Shown here in pieces: positions 8,817-16,963 of a DNA stretch of 64,000 bases. Both the position numbers and the translations under genes were made by a program. How positions within the stretch are numbered: the first letter of the stretch is position 1; every line of letters starts with the position of its first letter. The notes under the pieces are model-generated. The model had not been told where the DNA came from. It made no database searches and saw only the letters and a program-made list of their open reading frames with translations. This DNA comes from Archangiaceae bacterium (GTDB lineage: Bacteria; Myxococcota; Myxococcia; Myxococcales; Myxococcaceae), in the NCBI GenBank assembly GCA_016714225.1, contig JADJNS010000021.1, positions 124,001 to 188,000 of the forward strand. The letters run 5' to 3'.

Positions 8817-9554
8817 ATGAAGACCATCGCCGTCACCGGAGCAAGTCGGGGTATCGGCAGGGCCATCGCCCTCGAGTTCCTCTCGGCGGGCTGGAAAGTG
8901 CACGCCGTGGCGCGCGACGTCGAGAGCCTCAAGTCACTCTCGGGTGACGTGGTGCCCCACGCCGCCGACCTCGCCGACCCCGGCTCGACCGCGCGGGTCG
9001 CCGACGACCTGGCCAAGGCGCAGCTCGACGTGCTGGTGAACAACGCCGGCATCGCCATGTCGGCGCCCATTCACAAGACCTCTGACGCCGACTACGCGCG
9101 GGTGATGGCCATCAACCTCACCGCCCCGTTCGTGCTCTGCCGCGCGGTGCTGCCGGCGCTGGCCTCTAAAGGCTCAGGGCGCATCATCAACGTGGCCTCG
9201 ACCGCGGCGCTCAAGGGCTTCAAGTACACCTCGGCCTACTGCGCCTCGAAGCACGGGCTGCTGGGCCTCACCCGCGCGCTGGCGCTCGAGTGGGCGAGCA
9301 AGAACATCACCGTGAACGCGGTCTGCCCGGGGTGGACGGACACCGACATGTTCGCGGCGTCGGCGAGCACGGTCTCGAAGACCACCGGCCGCAGCACCGA
9401 AGACTCGCGCGCCGCGCTGGCCAAGATGATTCCCTCGGGGCGCCCAACCCGGCCCGAAGAGGTCGCGGCGCTGGTCTACTTTCTCGCCGCGAGCCCGGCG
9501 GCCTCGGCGATCACCGGCTCGGCCTACGGTATGGACGGAGGAGAAACCGCATGA
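8817..9554 (+). CDS. Short-chain dehydrogenase/reductase (SDR), probable 3-hydroxyacyl-CoA-type
   Basis: A 245-residue classical SDR. The NAD(P)-binding motif TGASRGIG lies at residues 6-13 and NNAG near 77-80. The catalytic Ser is in NVASTAAL, and YCASK carries the Tyr and Lys. The family reversibly oxidises hydroxyl groups. The gene heads a tightly coupled block: its TGA overlaps the ATG of the RidA gene by 4 bp, and that gene overlaps the enoyl-CoA hydratase by 4 bp. An SDR beside a hydratase and an acyl-CoA dehydrogenase suggests oxidation of a 3-hydroxyacyl-CoA intermediate. Start ATG 8817 begins directly at the Rossmann strand (MKTIAVTGAS); the longer frame upstream is non-coding. Confidence 0.9.
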   Translation: MKTIAVTGASRGIGRAIALEFLSAGWKVHAVARDVESLKSLSGDVVPHAADLADPGSTARVADDLAKAQLDVLVNNAGIAMSAPIHKTSDADYARVMAINLTAPFVLCRAVLPALASKGSGRIINVASTAALKGFKYTSAYCASKHGLLGLTRALALEWASKNITVNAVCPGWTDTDMFAASASTVSKTTGRSTEDSRAALAKMIPSGRPTRPEEVAALVYFLAASPAASAITGSAYGMDGGETA

Positions 9555-10006
9555 GCGACGTGATTCAACCCAAAGGCTGGGCGAAGCCGCGCGGGTACTC
9601 GAACGGCGTGGTGGCCACCGGGCGCTTTCTCTCCATCGCCGGCCAGGTGGGGTGGGACCCGACCAGCGCCACTCCAAAGTTCCCCGAGACCTTCGGCGCG
9701 CAGTTCGATCGCGCGCTCGAGAACGTGGTCACCGTGCTGCGCGAGGCGGGCGGCTCGCCCGACCACCTCACCCGCATGACCGTCTACGTCACCGACAAGC
9801 ACGAGTACCTCGACGCGCTGGTCGAGATCGGCGCGGCGTGGCGCAAGCACGTCGGCAAGCAGTTCCCCGCCATGGCGCTGGTGCAGGTGGTGGCGCTGCT
9901 CGAAGACAAGGCCAAGGTAGAGATCGAAGCCGACGCCGTGCTCCCTGAAGAGCGAGCCAACGGGCTCTGCTCGCGGCGGGGGTTTCGCATATACGACGCG
10001 GCATGA
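9551..10006 (+). CDS. RidA-family enamine/imine deaminase
   Basis: A 151-residue RidA/YjgF/UK114-family protein: GWAKPRGYSNGVVATGRFLS, IAGQVGWD, then the FDRALENVVTVLREAGGS helix and RMTVYVTDKHEY. Known members hydrolyse reactive enamine/imine intermediates or act as deaminases such as 2-aminomuconate deaminase. The usual catalytic arginine strand is not clearly conserved here (AMALVQVVALLEDKAKVEIE has no Arg before the VVAL strand), so activity cannot be assumed. A tail of about 18 residues (ANGLCSRRGFRIYDAA) exceeds the usual length. It overlaps both neighbours by 4 bp (ATGA), so it is translationally coupled to the SDR and the hydratase. In this setting it could remove an amino group during aminobenzoyl-CoA breakdown. 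Confidence 0.88.
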   Translation: MSDVIQPKGWAKPRGYSNGVVATGRFLSIAGQVGWDPTSATPKFPETFGAQFDRALENVVTVLREAGGSPDHLTRMTVYVTDKHEYLDALVEIGAAWRKHVGKQFPAMALVQVVALLEDKAKVEIEADAVLPEERANGLCSRRGFRIYDAA

Positions 10007-10800
10007 AGACCCCCACCGCGTTTCGCTTCGAGCTCAAAGGGCCCGTCGGCGTCGTCACCTTCAACCGGCCCGACACCCTCAACTCGCTCACCTTCGAGGT
10101 GTACCGCGAGCTGACCGACCTGTTCTTCGAGCTGCGCGGCGAAGCGCAGGTGAAGTCGGTGGTGGTGACCGGAGAAGGCCGCGGCTTCTGCTCGGGCGGC
10201 GACGTCAACTCGATCATCGGCGAGCTGTTCAGCCGCGACCTGCCCGGCCTGGTCGAGTTCACCCGCATGACCTGCGAGCTGATCGGCAACATGCGCGCGC
10301 TGAAGAAGCCGATCATCGCGGCGCTCAACGGCACCGCGGCGGGCGCGGGCGCGGTCATCGCCCTGGCGTCGGACCTGCGCATCGCCTCGGAGAAGGCGAA
10401 GATCGCCTTCTTGTTCGTCAAGGTGGGGCTGGCCGGCGCCGACATGGGCGCCGCGCACCTCTTGCCGCGGCTGGTGGGCCTGTCGCGCGCCACCGAGCTG
10501 CTCTACTTCGGCGACGCCATCGACGCCGCCACCGCCGAGCGCTACGGGCTGTTCAACAAGGTGGTGCCGCCCGAGAAGGTGCTCGACGAGGCGATGGCGT
10601 GGGCGAAGCGGCTCGCCGAGGGCCCCACCTTCGCCATCGGCATGACCAAGGAGCTGCTCGACGAAGAGGCCACCCAGGACCTGCGCGCCGCGCTGGCCAA
10701 CGAGGCCCGCGCCCAGGCCGCCTGCATGCTCACCAAGGACTTCAGAGAGGCGTACGAGGCCTTCACCCAGAAGCGCCCCGCGCAGTTCACCGGCCGCTAG
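10003..10800 (+). CDS. Enoyl-CoA hydratase/isomerase (crotonase) family protein
   Basis: A 265-residue crotonase-fold protein. The CoA/oxyanion-hole motif GRGFCSGGDVNSI is clear, and the second oxyanion-hole segment is NGTAAGAGAVIALASDLRIA. The catalytic segment reads FLFVKVGLAGADMGAAHLLP. The glutamate equivalent to Glu144 of rat mitochondrial hydratase appears to be Lys, whereas the Glu164 equivalent is retained in RATELLYFG. A GADMG segment of this kind is common in a crotonase subgroup, so the reaction may be hydration, isomerisation or ring hydrolysis. Starts with ATGA overlapping the RidA stop; the acyl-CoA dehydrogenase follows after 3 bp. Confidence 0.9.
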   Translation: MKTPTAFRFELKGPVGVVTFNRPDTLNSLTFEVYRELTDLFFELRGEAQVKSVVVTGEGRGFCSGGDVNSIIGELFSRDLPGLVEFTRMTCELIGNMRALKKPIIAALNGTAAGAGAVIALASDLRIASEKAKIAFLFVKVGLAGADMGAAHLLPRLVGLSRATELLYFGDAIDAATAERYGLFNKVVPPEKVLDEAMAWAKRLAEGPTFAIGMTKELLDEEATQDLRAALANEARAQAACMLTKDFREAYEAFTQKRPAQFTGR

Positions 10801-10803
10801 ACC

Positions 10804-11913
10804 ATGAGCGCGCTCAACGAGCAGCACCTGGCGCTGAGCACCCGCGCCCGCGCCGCCTACCAGGTGATGGAGGTCGGCCCCGAGCCGGTCAGCGATTCCG
10901 AGCTCGCCGCCCGCGTCGCCGCGCTGGGCGACTACCGCTACCTGGTGCCCGCCACGTACGGCGGGGCGAACGAGAAGGTCGACGTGCGCAGCATCTGCGT
11001 GCTTCGAGAAGAGCTGGCCTACCGCAACCCGGCGGCCGACTCGCTGTTCGCGGTGCAGGGCCTGGGCTCGCACCCGCTGGTGCTGGCCGGCAGCGAGACC
11101 CAGCGGCGCGAGCTGCTCTCGAGAGTCGCCGAGGGCAGCGCGCTGTTCGCTTTCGCGCTCACCGAGCCCGACGCCGGCAGCGACGTCGCCGCGCTGGCCA
11201 CCACCGCCACCCGCCACGGCGACGGCTACACCCTGAACGGCCACAAGCGCTTCATCTCGAACGCCGGCGTGGCCACCCACTACACCGTGTTCGCGCGCAC
11301 CGGCGCCGGCACCCGCGGCATCTCGGCGTTCGTGGTGCCCTCGAGCACCCCGGGGCTGGCGGTGACCCCGATGCAGCTGATGGGCGAGCACCCCATCGGC
11401 GAGCTCACCTTGAGCAACTGCCACGTGCGCCTCGACGCGCGGGTGGGCGACGAAGGTGCGGGCATGAAGCTGGCGCTCGGCACGCTCGACGTGTTTCGCA
11501 GCACGGTAGGCGCGGCGGCGGTCGGCATGGGCCGGCGCGCGCTCGACGAGGCGGTGGCGTACGCGAAGGCGCGCAGGCAGTTCAACGCGCCGCTCGCCGA
11601 CCTGCCGGCCGTGCAGGCGCTGCTCGCCGACTGCGCGGTCGAGCTCGAGGCGTCGCGGCTGCTCGTGCACGAAGCGGCGGCGAAGAAAGACGGCGGGGCC
11701 GAGCGCATCACCTACGAAGCGGCGGTGGCGAAGCTGTTCGCCACCGAGGCCGCCCAGCGCATCGTCGACCGCTGCCTGCAGATTCACGGCGGCAACGGGG
11801 TGGTGCGCGGCGCGGTGGTCGAGCGGCTCTACCGCGACGTGCGCGCGCTGCGCATCTACGAGGGCGCGAGCGAAGTGCAGCGGCTGGTCATCGCCCGGCA
11901 CCTGCTGGCGTGA
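10804..11913 (+). CDS. Acyl-CoA dehydrogenase
   Basis: A 369-residue flavoprotein of the acyl-CoA dehydrogenase family. Signature 1 is FALTEPDAGSDVAAL and the flavin/substrate region is NGHKRFISNAG. The C-terminal helical domain has RRQFNAPLADLPAVQALLAD and signature 2 IHGGNGVVRG...YRDVRALRIYEGASEVQ, where the Glu of YEG is the usual catalytic base. It introduces the alpha,beta double bond into an acyl-CoA, passing electrons to ETF. It begins 3 bp after the hydratase stop and is the last gene of the SDR-RidA-hydratase-dehydrogenase block. The next gene converges on it with 3 bp between stops. Confidence 0.93.
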   Translation: MSALNEQHLALSTRARAAYQVMEVGPEPVSDSELAARVAALGDYRYLVPATYGGANEKVDVRSICVLREELAYRNPAADSLFAVQGLGSHPLVLAGSETQRRELLSRVAEGSALFAFALTEPDAGSDVAALATTATRHGDGYTLNGHKRFISNAGVATHYTVFARTGAGTRGISAFVVPSSTPGLAVTPMQLMGEHPIGELTLSNCHVRLDARVGDEGAGMKLALGTLDVFRSTVGAAAVGMGRRALDEAVAYAKARRQFNAPLADLPAVQALLADCAVELEASRLLVHEAAAKKDGGAERITYEAAVAKLFATEAAQRIVDRCLQIHGGNGVVRGAVVERLYRDVRALRIYEGASEVQRLVIARHLLA

Positions 11914-11916
11914 CGC

Positions 11917-13012
11917 TCAGCCCTGGCTCATCTCTTTCCAGTTGCCCTTGCGCTCGAACGCCTGCTCGAGCTGCTCGTCGAGCGCGGCGATGAGCCGCTT
12001 GTTGCCGTCTTGGCGGTAGCCCTCGAGCGCCTCGGCGCACCTCGGCACCCGTGAGAGAAACTCGTTCAGCACCGCGCCGTCGAGCGCCTTGGCGTACATG
12101 CCGTAGCCCAGCTTCTCGAGGTACAGCGCGTTCAAGACCTGCTCGAACTGCCCCTCGACCGGCAGCGAGAGCATCGGCTTGTGCAGGTACACCGCCTCGC
12201 TCATCAGGGGTGTACCCGCCGCCGGCGACCACCGCGCGCGCGGTGCGCAGATCGTCGATGAACCCCTTCTCGCTGAAGGGCTTGAAGGTGAGGTTGCCCT
12301 CGACCTGGTCTTCCTTGATCTCCCGCCGCATGCCGTAGACGCGCGCCGGCAGCCCGCTCGCCTTCAAGGCGTCGAGCAGCGCCTGGTTGGTGGTCGAGGT
12401 CTGGTACACCAACAGGTGCTCACCCGGCTCGCTCTTCGCCTCGAGAATCTGCGGGCGCAGAATCGACGGCGCCAGCGTGGTCCGCTCTTTGCGCAGCTCG
12501 GGGTAGAAGAACGTCGTGATCAGGTAGTGAAACGCGCCGGGCAGCTTCGACTTCACCAGCGACCTCGTCATCTCGAACGCGTCTTCGTGGCCGGCCAGCA
12601 GCGCCGGGTCGTGCTTGCAGCGGTTGATGATCTGCATGTTGTCGACGCTGATCACCGGCAGAAAGTGGTTCTTGGCGAACAGGTAGCTGAAGGTCTCGAA
12701 GTCGCTGATCACCACGTCGGGGTGAAAGTCGTCGACCAGCTCGAAGTACTTCTTGATGTTCTGGGGCCAGCCGGTGACCGCGCCCTTCAGGTTCTGCAGC
12801 ACGGTCTGCCACTTCTTCACCGAGTTGCCCTCGTAGCTGATGGTGAAGCCCCAGATGTTGTGCACGTTCTCGAACTGCTTGGCGAGGTAGTCGCGCGCGC
12901 GGCCCGACACCACGATGTGCACGTCGTGGTGCTGGGTGAGGTGCTCGAGAATCACCCGCGAGCGGGTCGCGTGCCCCATGCCCTCGCCCACCACTCCGTA
13001 GAGAATCTTCAT
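11917..13012 (-). pseudogene. GT-B glycosyltransferase (MJ1255/VC2487-like), interrupted by a one-base frameshift
   Basis: From ATG 13012 the frame encodes a glycosyltransferase-like protein: MKILYGVVGEGMGHATRS (a GEGxGH nucleotide-sugar-transferase loop), SVDNMQII, a second Rossmann half with LLVYQTSTTN and a donor-site stretch RTARAVVAGGGYT. After GGGYT the frame breaks, and the homologous continuation (MSEAVYLHKPMLSLPVEGQ, then QVLNALYLEKLGYG) is found one frame over from 12204 to the stop at 11917. Removing one G from the four-G run at 12208-12211 restores a single frame of 364 codons. Both halves are well preserved, so this is either a very recent mutation or a sequencing error. The uncorrected frame ends at 11888, overlapping the dehydrogenase. 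The gene lies antisense inside the catabolic block, with no obvious pathway link. Confidence 0.8.
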
Positions 13013-13093
13013 CTTGGGCCCGGCAGTCTAACCGGGCACGCCCCTCATCAGCGTTGAGGACTTTCGAGCCGCTTTGAGCCTACAAGCGGCCGC

Positions 13094-13339
13094 ATGAAGC
13101 GCGTGGTGATCGGCAGCTTCGCGGCGGGCCTGCTCGTGGGTGGCGTGTACCTGGGCACCCAGTCGATCTCGAACATGAGGGTCACCTGCGAAGACGGAGG
13201 CCACCCCGAGTGCGCCTTCACCGAAGAGACCGCGCACGAGGTCGGCCGGCAGCAGGCGCTCGGTGCCCTGGGCTGCGCGCTGGTCGGTGGAGGCGCGCTG
13301 CTCTTCGTACGCTCGCAGCGAAAGGAAAAACCGTCGTGA
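13094..13339 (+). CDS. Small membrane protein (81 aa)
   Basis: An 81-residue protein with two hydrophobic segments. The first is near the N-terminus (VVIGSFAAGLLVGGVYLG) and the second near the C-terminus (ALGALGCALVGGGALLFV); a short loop between them contains two cysteines (TCEDGGHPECAF). The second helix ends in a basic tail, SQRKEKPS. No family is recognised. It is translationally coupled to the CoA ligase: its TGA lies within the GTGA that starts the ligase. A two-helix protein co-translated with a cytosolic ligase could be a membrane anchor, but that is speculation. It is divergent from the glycosyltransferase by 81 bp, which must contain the promoter for this small operon. Confidence 0.7.
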   Translation: MKRVVIGSFAAGLLVGGVYLGTQSISNMRVTCEDGGHPECAFTEETAHEVGRQQALGALGCALVGGGALLFVRSQRKEKPS

Positions 13340-14866
13340 CCCTGGACCCGTTCGCGTTGCCCGAGCAGCTCAACCTCGCCGAGGTGTTCCTCTACCGCCA
13401 GGCGCGGGCGGCAGCCGAACGCGCCGGCCATCTACTTCGAAGACCAGGTCATCACCTACGGCCAGCTCGCCGACGCCACCGACCGCGCCACCGCGGTCTA
13501 CAAGTCGCACGGCCTGCACCTCGAGCAGCGCGTGCTGCTGATGGTGCCCGACGTGCCGCAGTTCGCCAGCGCCTGGCTGGGGGCGGTGAAGGCCGGGGGC
13601 GTGGTGAGCGCGGTGAACCCCGACCTGAAGGCCGAAGAGGCGCGCTACTACCTGAACTACACCCGCGCCCGAATTCTGGTGGTCGACCTCGAGGCGATGC
13701 CGGTCATCGAATCGGTGTGGAGAGACTGCCCCCACCTCAAGCACGTGCTCACCGTGGGCGGCACGTGGGACGCGGCGCTGAGCGTCGCCGACCCCGACCC
13801 GTCGTTCGCGCCCACCCACCGCGATGACCCGGCGGTGTGGCTCTACACCTCGGGCTCGACCGGCTTCCCCAAGGCCGCGGTGCACAAGCACCACGACTTC
13901 GTCTTCAGCGCGCTCACCTACGCGCTGCCGGTGGTGGGCTACCGCTCGACCGACAAGACCTTCAGCGTGCCGCGCCTGGCCTTCGGCTACGCGCTGGGCT
14001 CGAACCTGCTCTTCCCGCTCATCGCCGGCGGCAGCTGCGTGCTGTTCAGAGAGAAGGGCTCGCCCGAGAAGCTCTTTCAGCTGATCGCGAAGCACCGCCC
14101 CACCATGCTGATCACCGTGCCCACCTCGCTCAACCAGGTGGCGGGCGCCCCGGGCGCGCAAGACGTCGACTTCTCGAGCCTTCGCCTCGCGGTGAGCGCG
14201 GGCGAGGCGCTGCCCGCCGAGCTCTACCAGCGGTGGAAGAAGCTCACCGGGGTCGAGGTGCTCGACGGCATCGGCTCGGCCGAGATGTTTCACATCTTCA
14301 TCACCAACCGGCTCGGCGACGTGAAGCTCGGCTCGCTGGGGCGGGTGGTCGAGGGCTACCGCGCCCGGGTCTGCGACGACGAGGGCCGCGAGGTGCCGCG
14401 CGGTGAGGTGGGCACGCTGTGGGTGCAGGGCGACTCGATGGCGCTCGAGTACTGGCAGCAGCACGAGAAGTCGAAGCAGACCTTTCGCGGTGACTGGTGC
14501 GTCAGCGCCGACAAGTTCCAGCAAGACGACGACGGCTACTTCTATTTCTGCGGCCGCGGCGACGACATGCTGAAGGTCGGCGGCAAGTGGCTCTCTCCGG
14601 TCGAGGTCGAGAACGCGCTGCTGCAACACGCCGCGGTGCGCGAGGTGGCGGTGGTCGGCTTCAAAGACAAAGACGGCCTCGACAAGCCGCGCGCGTTCGT
14701 GGCGCTGCACGCGGGCAAGACCGCCTCTGACGCGCTGGCCGAAGAGCTGAAGGCCCACGTGCGTGACGCGCTGGCGCCGTTCAAGGCCCCGCGCGAGGTG
14801 GTGTTCCTCGACGCGCTGCCGCGCAGCGACCGGGGCAAGGTGCTCAAGACGGAGCTGCGCAAGTGA
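13336..14866 (+). pseudogene. Benzoate-CoA-ligase-family AMP-forming ligase, frameshifted near the N-terminus
   Basis: An adenylate-forming ligase that activates a carboxylic acid to its CoA thioester. Motifs: the P-loop WLYTSGSTGFPKAAVHKHHD, the A5-type segment DGIGSAEMFHIF, GDWCVSADKFQQDDDGYFYF, the hinge RGDDMLKVGGKWLSP, and the catalytic C-terminal lysine in LPRSDRGKVLKTEL. GTG 13336 starts the expected N-terminus (LPEQLNLAEVFLYRQAR), but the frame must shift by one base between about 13400 and 13412 to reach the homologous continuation APAIYFEDQVITYGQLADA. Corrected, the protein has 509 residues, normal for benzoate- or 2-aminobenzoate-CoA ligases. As written, only the frame from GTG 13532 is intact, which lacks about 65 residues. 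The downstream stop overlaps the creatininase start. Confidence 0.85.
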
Positions 14867-15606
14867 TGCACCTCGCCGCCACCCTCTCGTGGCCGAAGGT
14901 GAAGGCGCTGGCCGGAGGGGGCGCCTTCGCGCTGTTGCCGGTGGGCTCGACTGAAGCGCATGGGCCGCACCTGCCGCTCAACGTCGACGTGGTGATCGCG
15001 CAAGAGGTCTGCCGGCGGGTGGCCGCCCGCCTCGGCGAGCGCGAGTGCGTCGTCTTCCCCGCCGTGCCCTACGGGCTCACCGACTTCGCCGCCGCGTTCG
15101 CCGGCACCGTCAGCCTCACCGCCGACGCGACCCGCGCGGTGCTGAGCCAGGTGCTCGAGGGCATCGCGCGCCACGGCTTTCGCACCATCGCGGTCATCAA
15201 CCACCACCTCGAGCCGGCGCACTTCGCGGTGGTGCACGAGGCGGCGAAGCTGGCGCGCGAGAAGACCGGCGCGAAGATCGTGGTGCCCGACCACCGCAAG
15301 AAGCCGCATGGCCCGCGGCTGGGCGCCGAGTTCACCCACGGCGGCAGCCACGCCGGCCGCTACGAGACCGCGCTGATGCTGGCCGCGGCGCCCGAGCTGG
15401 TCGACGACGCGGCGCGCCGGGCGCTGCCCGAGCTGGCGGTCGACCTGCCCGCGAAGATCAAGGCCGGCGCGAAGAGCTTCGAAGAGGCGGGCGGGCCCGA
15501 CGCGTACTTCGGCGCGCCCGCGGCCGCCACCGCCGAAGAGGGCCACGCGCTGCTCGACATTCTGGCCGAGATCTCGTGCGCGGCGCTGCTCGAGGTGCCG
15601 AAGTGA
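14866..15606 (+). CDS. Creatininase-family amidohydrolase
   Basis: A 246-residue metal-dependent hydrolase of the creatininase family. The N-terminal metal motif is LLPVGSTEAHGPHLPLNVD (Glu, His and Asp ligands), followed by PYGLTDFAAAFAGT. VINHHLEPAH and GAEFTHGGSHAGRYETALM carry the further metal-binding His/Glu. Family members open cyclic amides or cleave amides (creatininase, MftE-type peptidase, formamide hydrolases). The start is ATG 14866, overlapping the ligase TGA by one base; GTG 14863 is an equally coupled alternative. Beside an aromatic-acid-CoA ligase, a role in releasing an aromatic amine or acid from an amide precursor is a reasonable inference but unproven. No mycofactocin genes accompany it. 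Confidence 0.87.
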   Translation: MHLAATLSWPKVKALAGGGAFALLPVGSTEAHGPHLPLNVDVVIAQEVCRRVAARLGERECVVFPAVPYGLTDFAAAFAGTVSLTADATRAVLSQVLEGIARHGFRTIAVINHHLEPAHFAVVHEAAKLAREKTGAKIVVPDHRKKPHGPRLGAEFTHGGSHAGRYETALMLAAAPELVDDAARRALPELAVDLPAKIKAGAKSFEEAGGPDAYFGAPAAATAEEGHALLDILAEISCAALLEVPK

Positions 15607-16529
15607 TTCACGCCCTGCTGGTGGCTTCGCTGCTGCTGGGCGCCGCGCAGCCTGCGCTTGCGCCGCGGCCGAAGACCACCCGCCCGGCGCCGCGGCCCGC
15701 GCCGGCGCCCAAGCCGCCGCCTGCGCCCGAGCCGCTCGACGAGGGCGACGACGAGCCCGCCGACCTGCCCGACGAGGCCGCCCCCAACCCCGACGACGAC
15801 GAGAAAGAGCCCGGCCCGTACCGCTCGGGCGGCACCGCGGGTGAGCCGCAGTTCAGCGACAAAGAGCTGCAGGGCCTGGGGCTCTTGTCGCTCTGCTGCT
15901 GCTTCTTGATCGCCGCGGGCATCATCGGCTTCATCGTCTTCCTGGTGCGCCGCGCGAACCGCCCGGCGGCCAGGGCCGCGCCGCCTCCTCCTCCTCCCGC
16001 GCCCGTCGGCGCGCCGGTTGCGGCCGCCAGGTTGCACCTCTCGGTGCTCGCGCTGGGCATGCACGCGGGCGCGCGCCAGCTGGTGGCCCAGCAGCTGCTC
16101 ATCGCCGGAGCGCAGGCCGACCCGGTGAGCGCGGCCGAGCGCACCCGGCTGGTGCGCGAGCTGGCGAAGGCGGTGCGCGGGCTGGAGAGCGAGTGGGTGT
16201 ACTTCGGCTACGGCGAGCGGTTGGACCTCGCCGACGAGCCCGCGGCGCAGCGCAGCTACCAGCTGGCGGTCGAAGACTTCGGCAAGCGCAGCGCCGAGCC
16301 CTCGGCGACCGGCGAGAGCGGCTACGCGGTGCTCACCCTGGTGCTCTGCATGCGGCGGCAGCTGCGCGGAGTGTCGGCGCTCGACGATCGCGCGCAGATT
16401 CGCGCGCTGCTCGACGACCGCGCGCTGCTCTACGAGAACGAGCTGATGGGGGCGTATCTGACCTGGGCCGGGCCGCTGGGCGGGCCAGAGGTCTTGACGC
16501 GTTTTCCCGAGATGCACGCGGTGCGCTGA
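15603..16529 (+). CDS. Membrane protein with DUF1517-like cytoplasmic domain
   Basis: A 308-residue protein: a signal-like N-terminus (VIHALLVASLLLGAAQPALA), a Pro/Ala-rich then acidic extracytoplasmic region (residues about 20-85), one transmembrane helix (LLSLCCCFLIAAGIIGFIVFLV, about 98-119), another Pro-rich linker, and a C-terminal domain from about 140. That domain resembles DUF1517: LHLSVLALGMHAGARQLVAQ..., ESEWVYFGYGERLD, SYQLAVEDFGKRS, and a final NELMGAYLTW..VLTRFPEM segment. The function of that domain is unknown. GTG 15603 overlaps the creatininase stop (GTGA), so it is transcribed with the catabolic genes although its composition suggests an envelope role. Confidence 0.75.
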   Translation: MIHALLVASLLLGAAQPALAPRPKTTRPAPRPAPAPKPPPAPEPLDEGDDEPADLPDEAAPNPDDDEKEPGPYRSGGTAGEPQFSDKELQGLGLLSLCCCFLIAAGIIGFIVFLVRRANRPAARAAPPPPPPAPVGAPVAAARLHLSVLALGMHAGARQLVAQQLLIAGAQADPVSAAERTRLVRELAKAVRGLESEWVYFGYGERLDLADEPAAQRSYQLAVEDFGKRSAEPSATGESGYAVLTLVLCMRRQLRGVSALDDRAQIRALLDDRALLYENELMGAYLTWAGPLGGPEVLTRFPEMHAVR

Positions 16530-16582
16530 AGCCCGAGCTTTCGCCGCGACTTTTCGCCTGCGAGTGGCATAGTTGCGGCCCA

Positions 16583-16963
16583 ATGAGCCCCCGCTGGTGC
16601 TTGCTGGTGCTGCTGGCGCTGACCGCCTGCCCCGGCCGACTCGACGACCCCGACCGCTTCAAGCGCTGCCCGATCGACGTAGAGGTCGACATTCTCCAGG
16701 CCCGCTGCGGCATGGCCGGCTGCCACGGCATGCAGAGCCCGCAGAACGGCCTCGACCTGGTCAGCATGGGGGTGGCCGGCCGCATCAAGAACGACACCAG
16801 CATGTGCGAGGGCAAGCCGCTCTCGTCGTTCATGATCGAGAAGGTGACGCAGTCGGTGCCCACCTGCGGTTCGCAGATGCCGACCATCGGTGATCTGCTC
16901 ACCACCGCCGAGCTGAAGTGCCTCAACGAATACATCGCGAACCTCACCGACGGAGGCACCTGA
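16583..16963 (+). CDS. Small Cys-rich lipoprotein with GCH motif
   Basis: A 126-residue predicted lipoprotein: MSPRWCLLVLLALTAC with the lipobox cysteine at 16. The mature part has DILQARCGMAGCHGMQSPQN, a C-x4-C-H arrangement resembling the heme sites of small secreted cytochrome-like proteins but with four rather than two spacer residues. Further cysteines (CEGK, TCGSQMP, KCLNEYI) follow. The MP within TCGSQMP could provide an axial Met, and the final helix TTAELKCLNEYIANL resembles the terminal helix of cytochrome c domains. Function unknown. The stop codon overlaps the start of the next gene (TGATG). Confidence 0.72.
   Translation: MSPRWCLLVLLALTACPGRLDDPDRFKRCPIDVEVDILQARCGMAGCHGMQSPQNGLDLVSMGVAGRIKNDTSMCEGKPLSSFMIEKVTQSVPTCGSQMPTIGDLLTTAELKCLNEYIANLTDGGT

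Noticed and set aside
9784..11901. A 705-residue open frame antisense to the RidA, hydratase and dehydrogenase genes
   Set aside because: Very GC-rich DNA leaves long antisense frames open. Its His/Arg/Gly/Ala-rich composition with no domain, against clear enzymes on the other strand, marks it as a shadow. The same holds for the other long antisense frames, such as 5720-7438 and 49859-52555.
14866..15606. Creatininase-family gene as mycofactocin peptidase MftE
   Set aside because: No mycofactocin precursor, radical SAM or other mft genes are nearby; the context is a CoA ligase.
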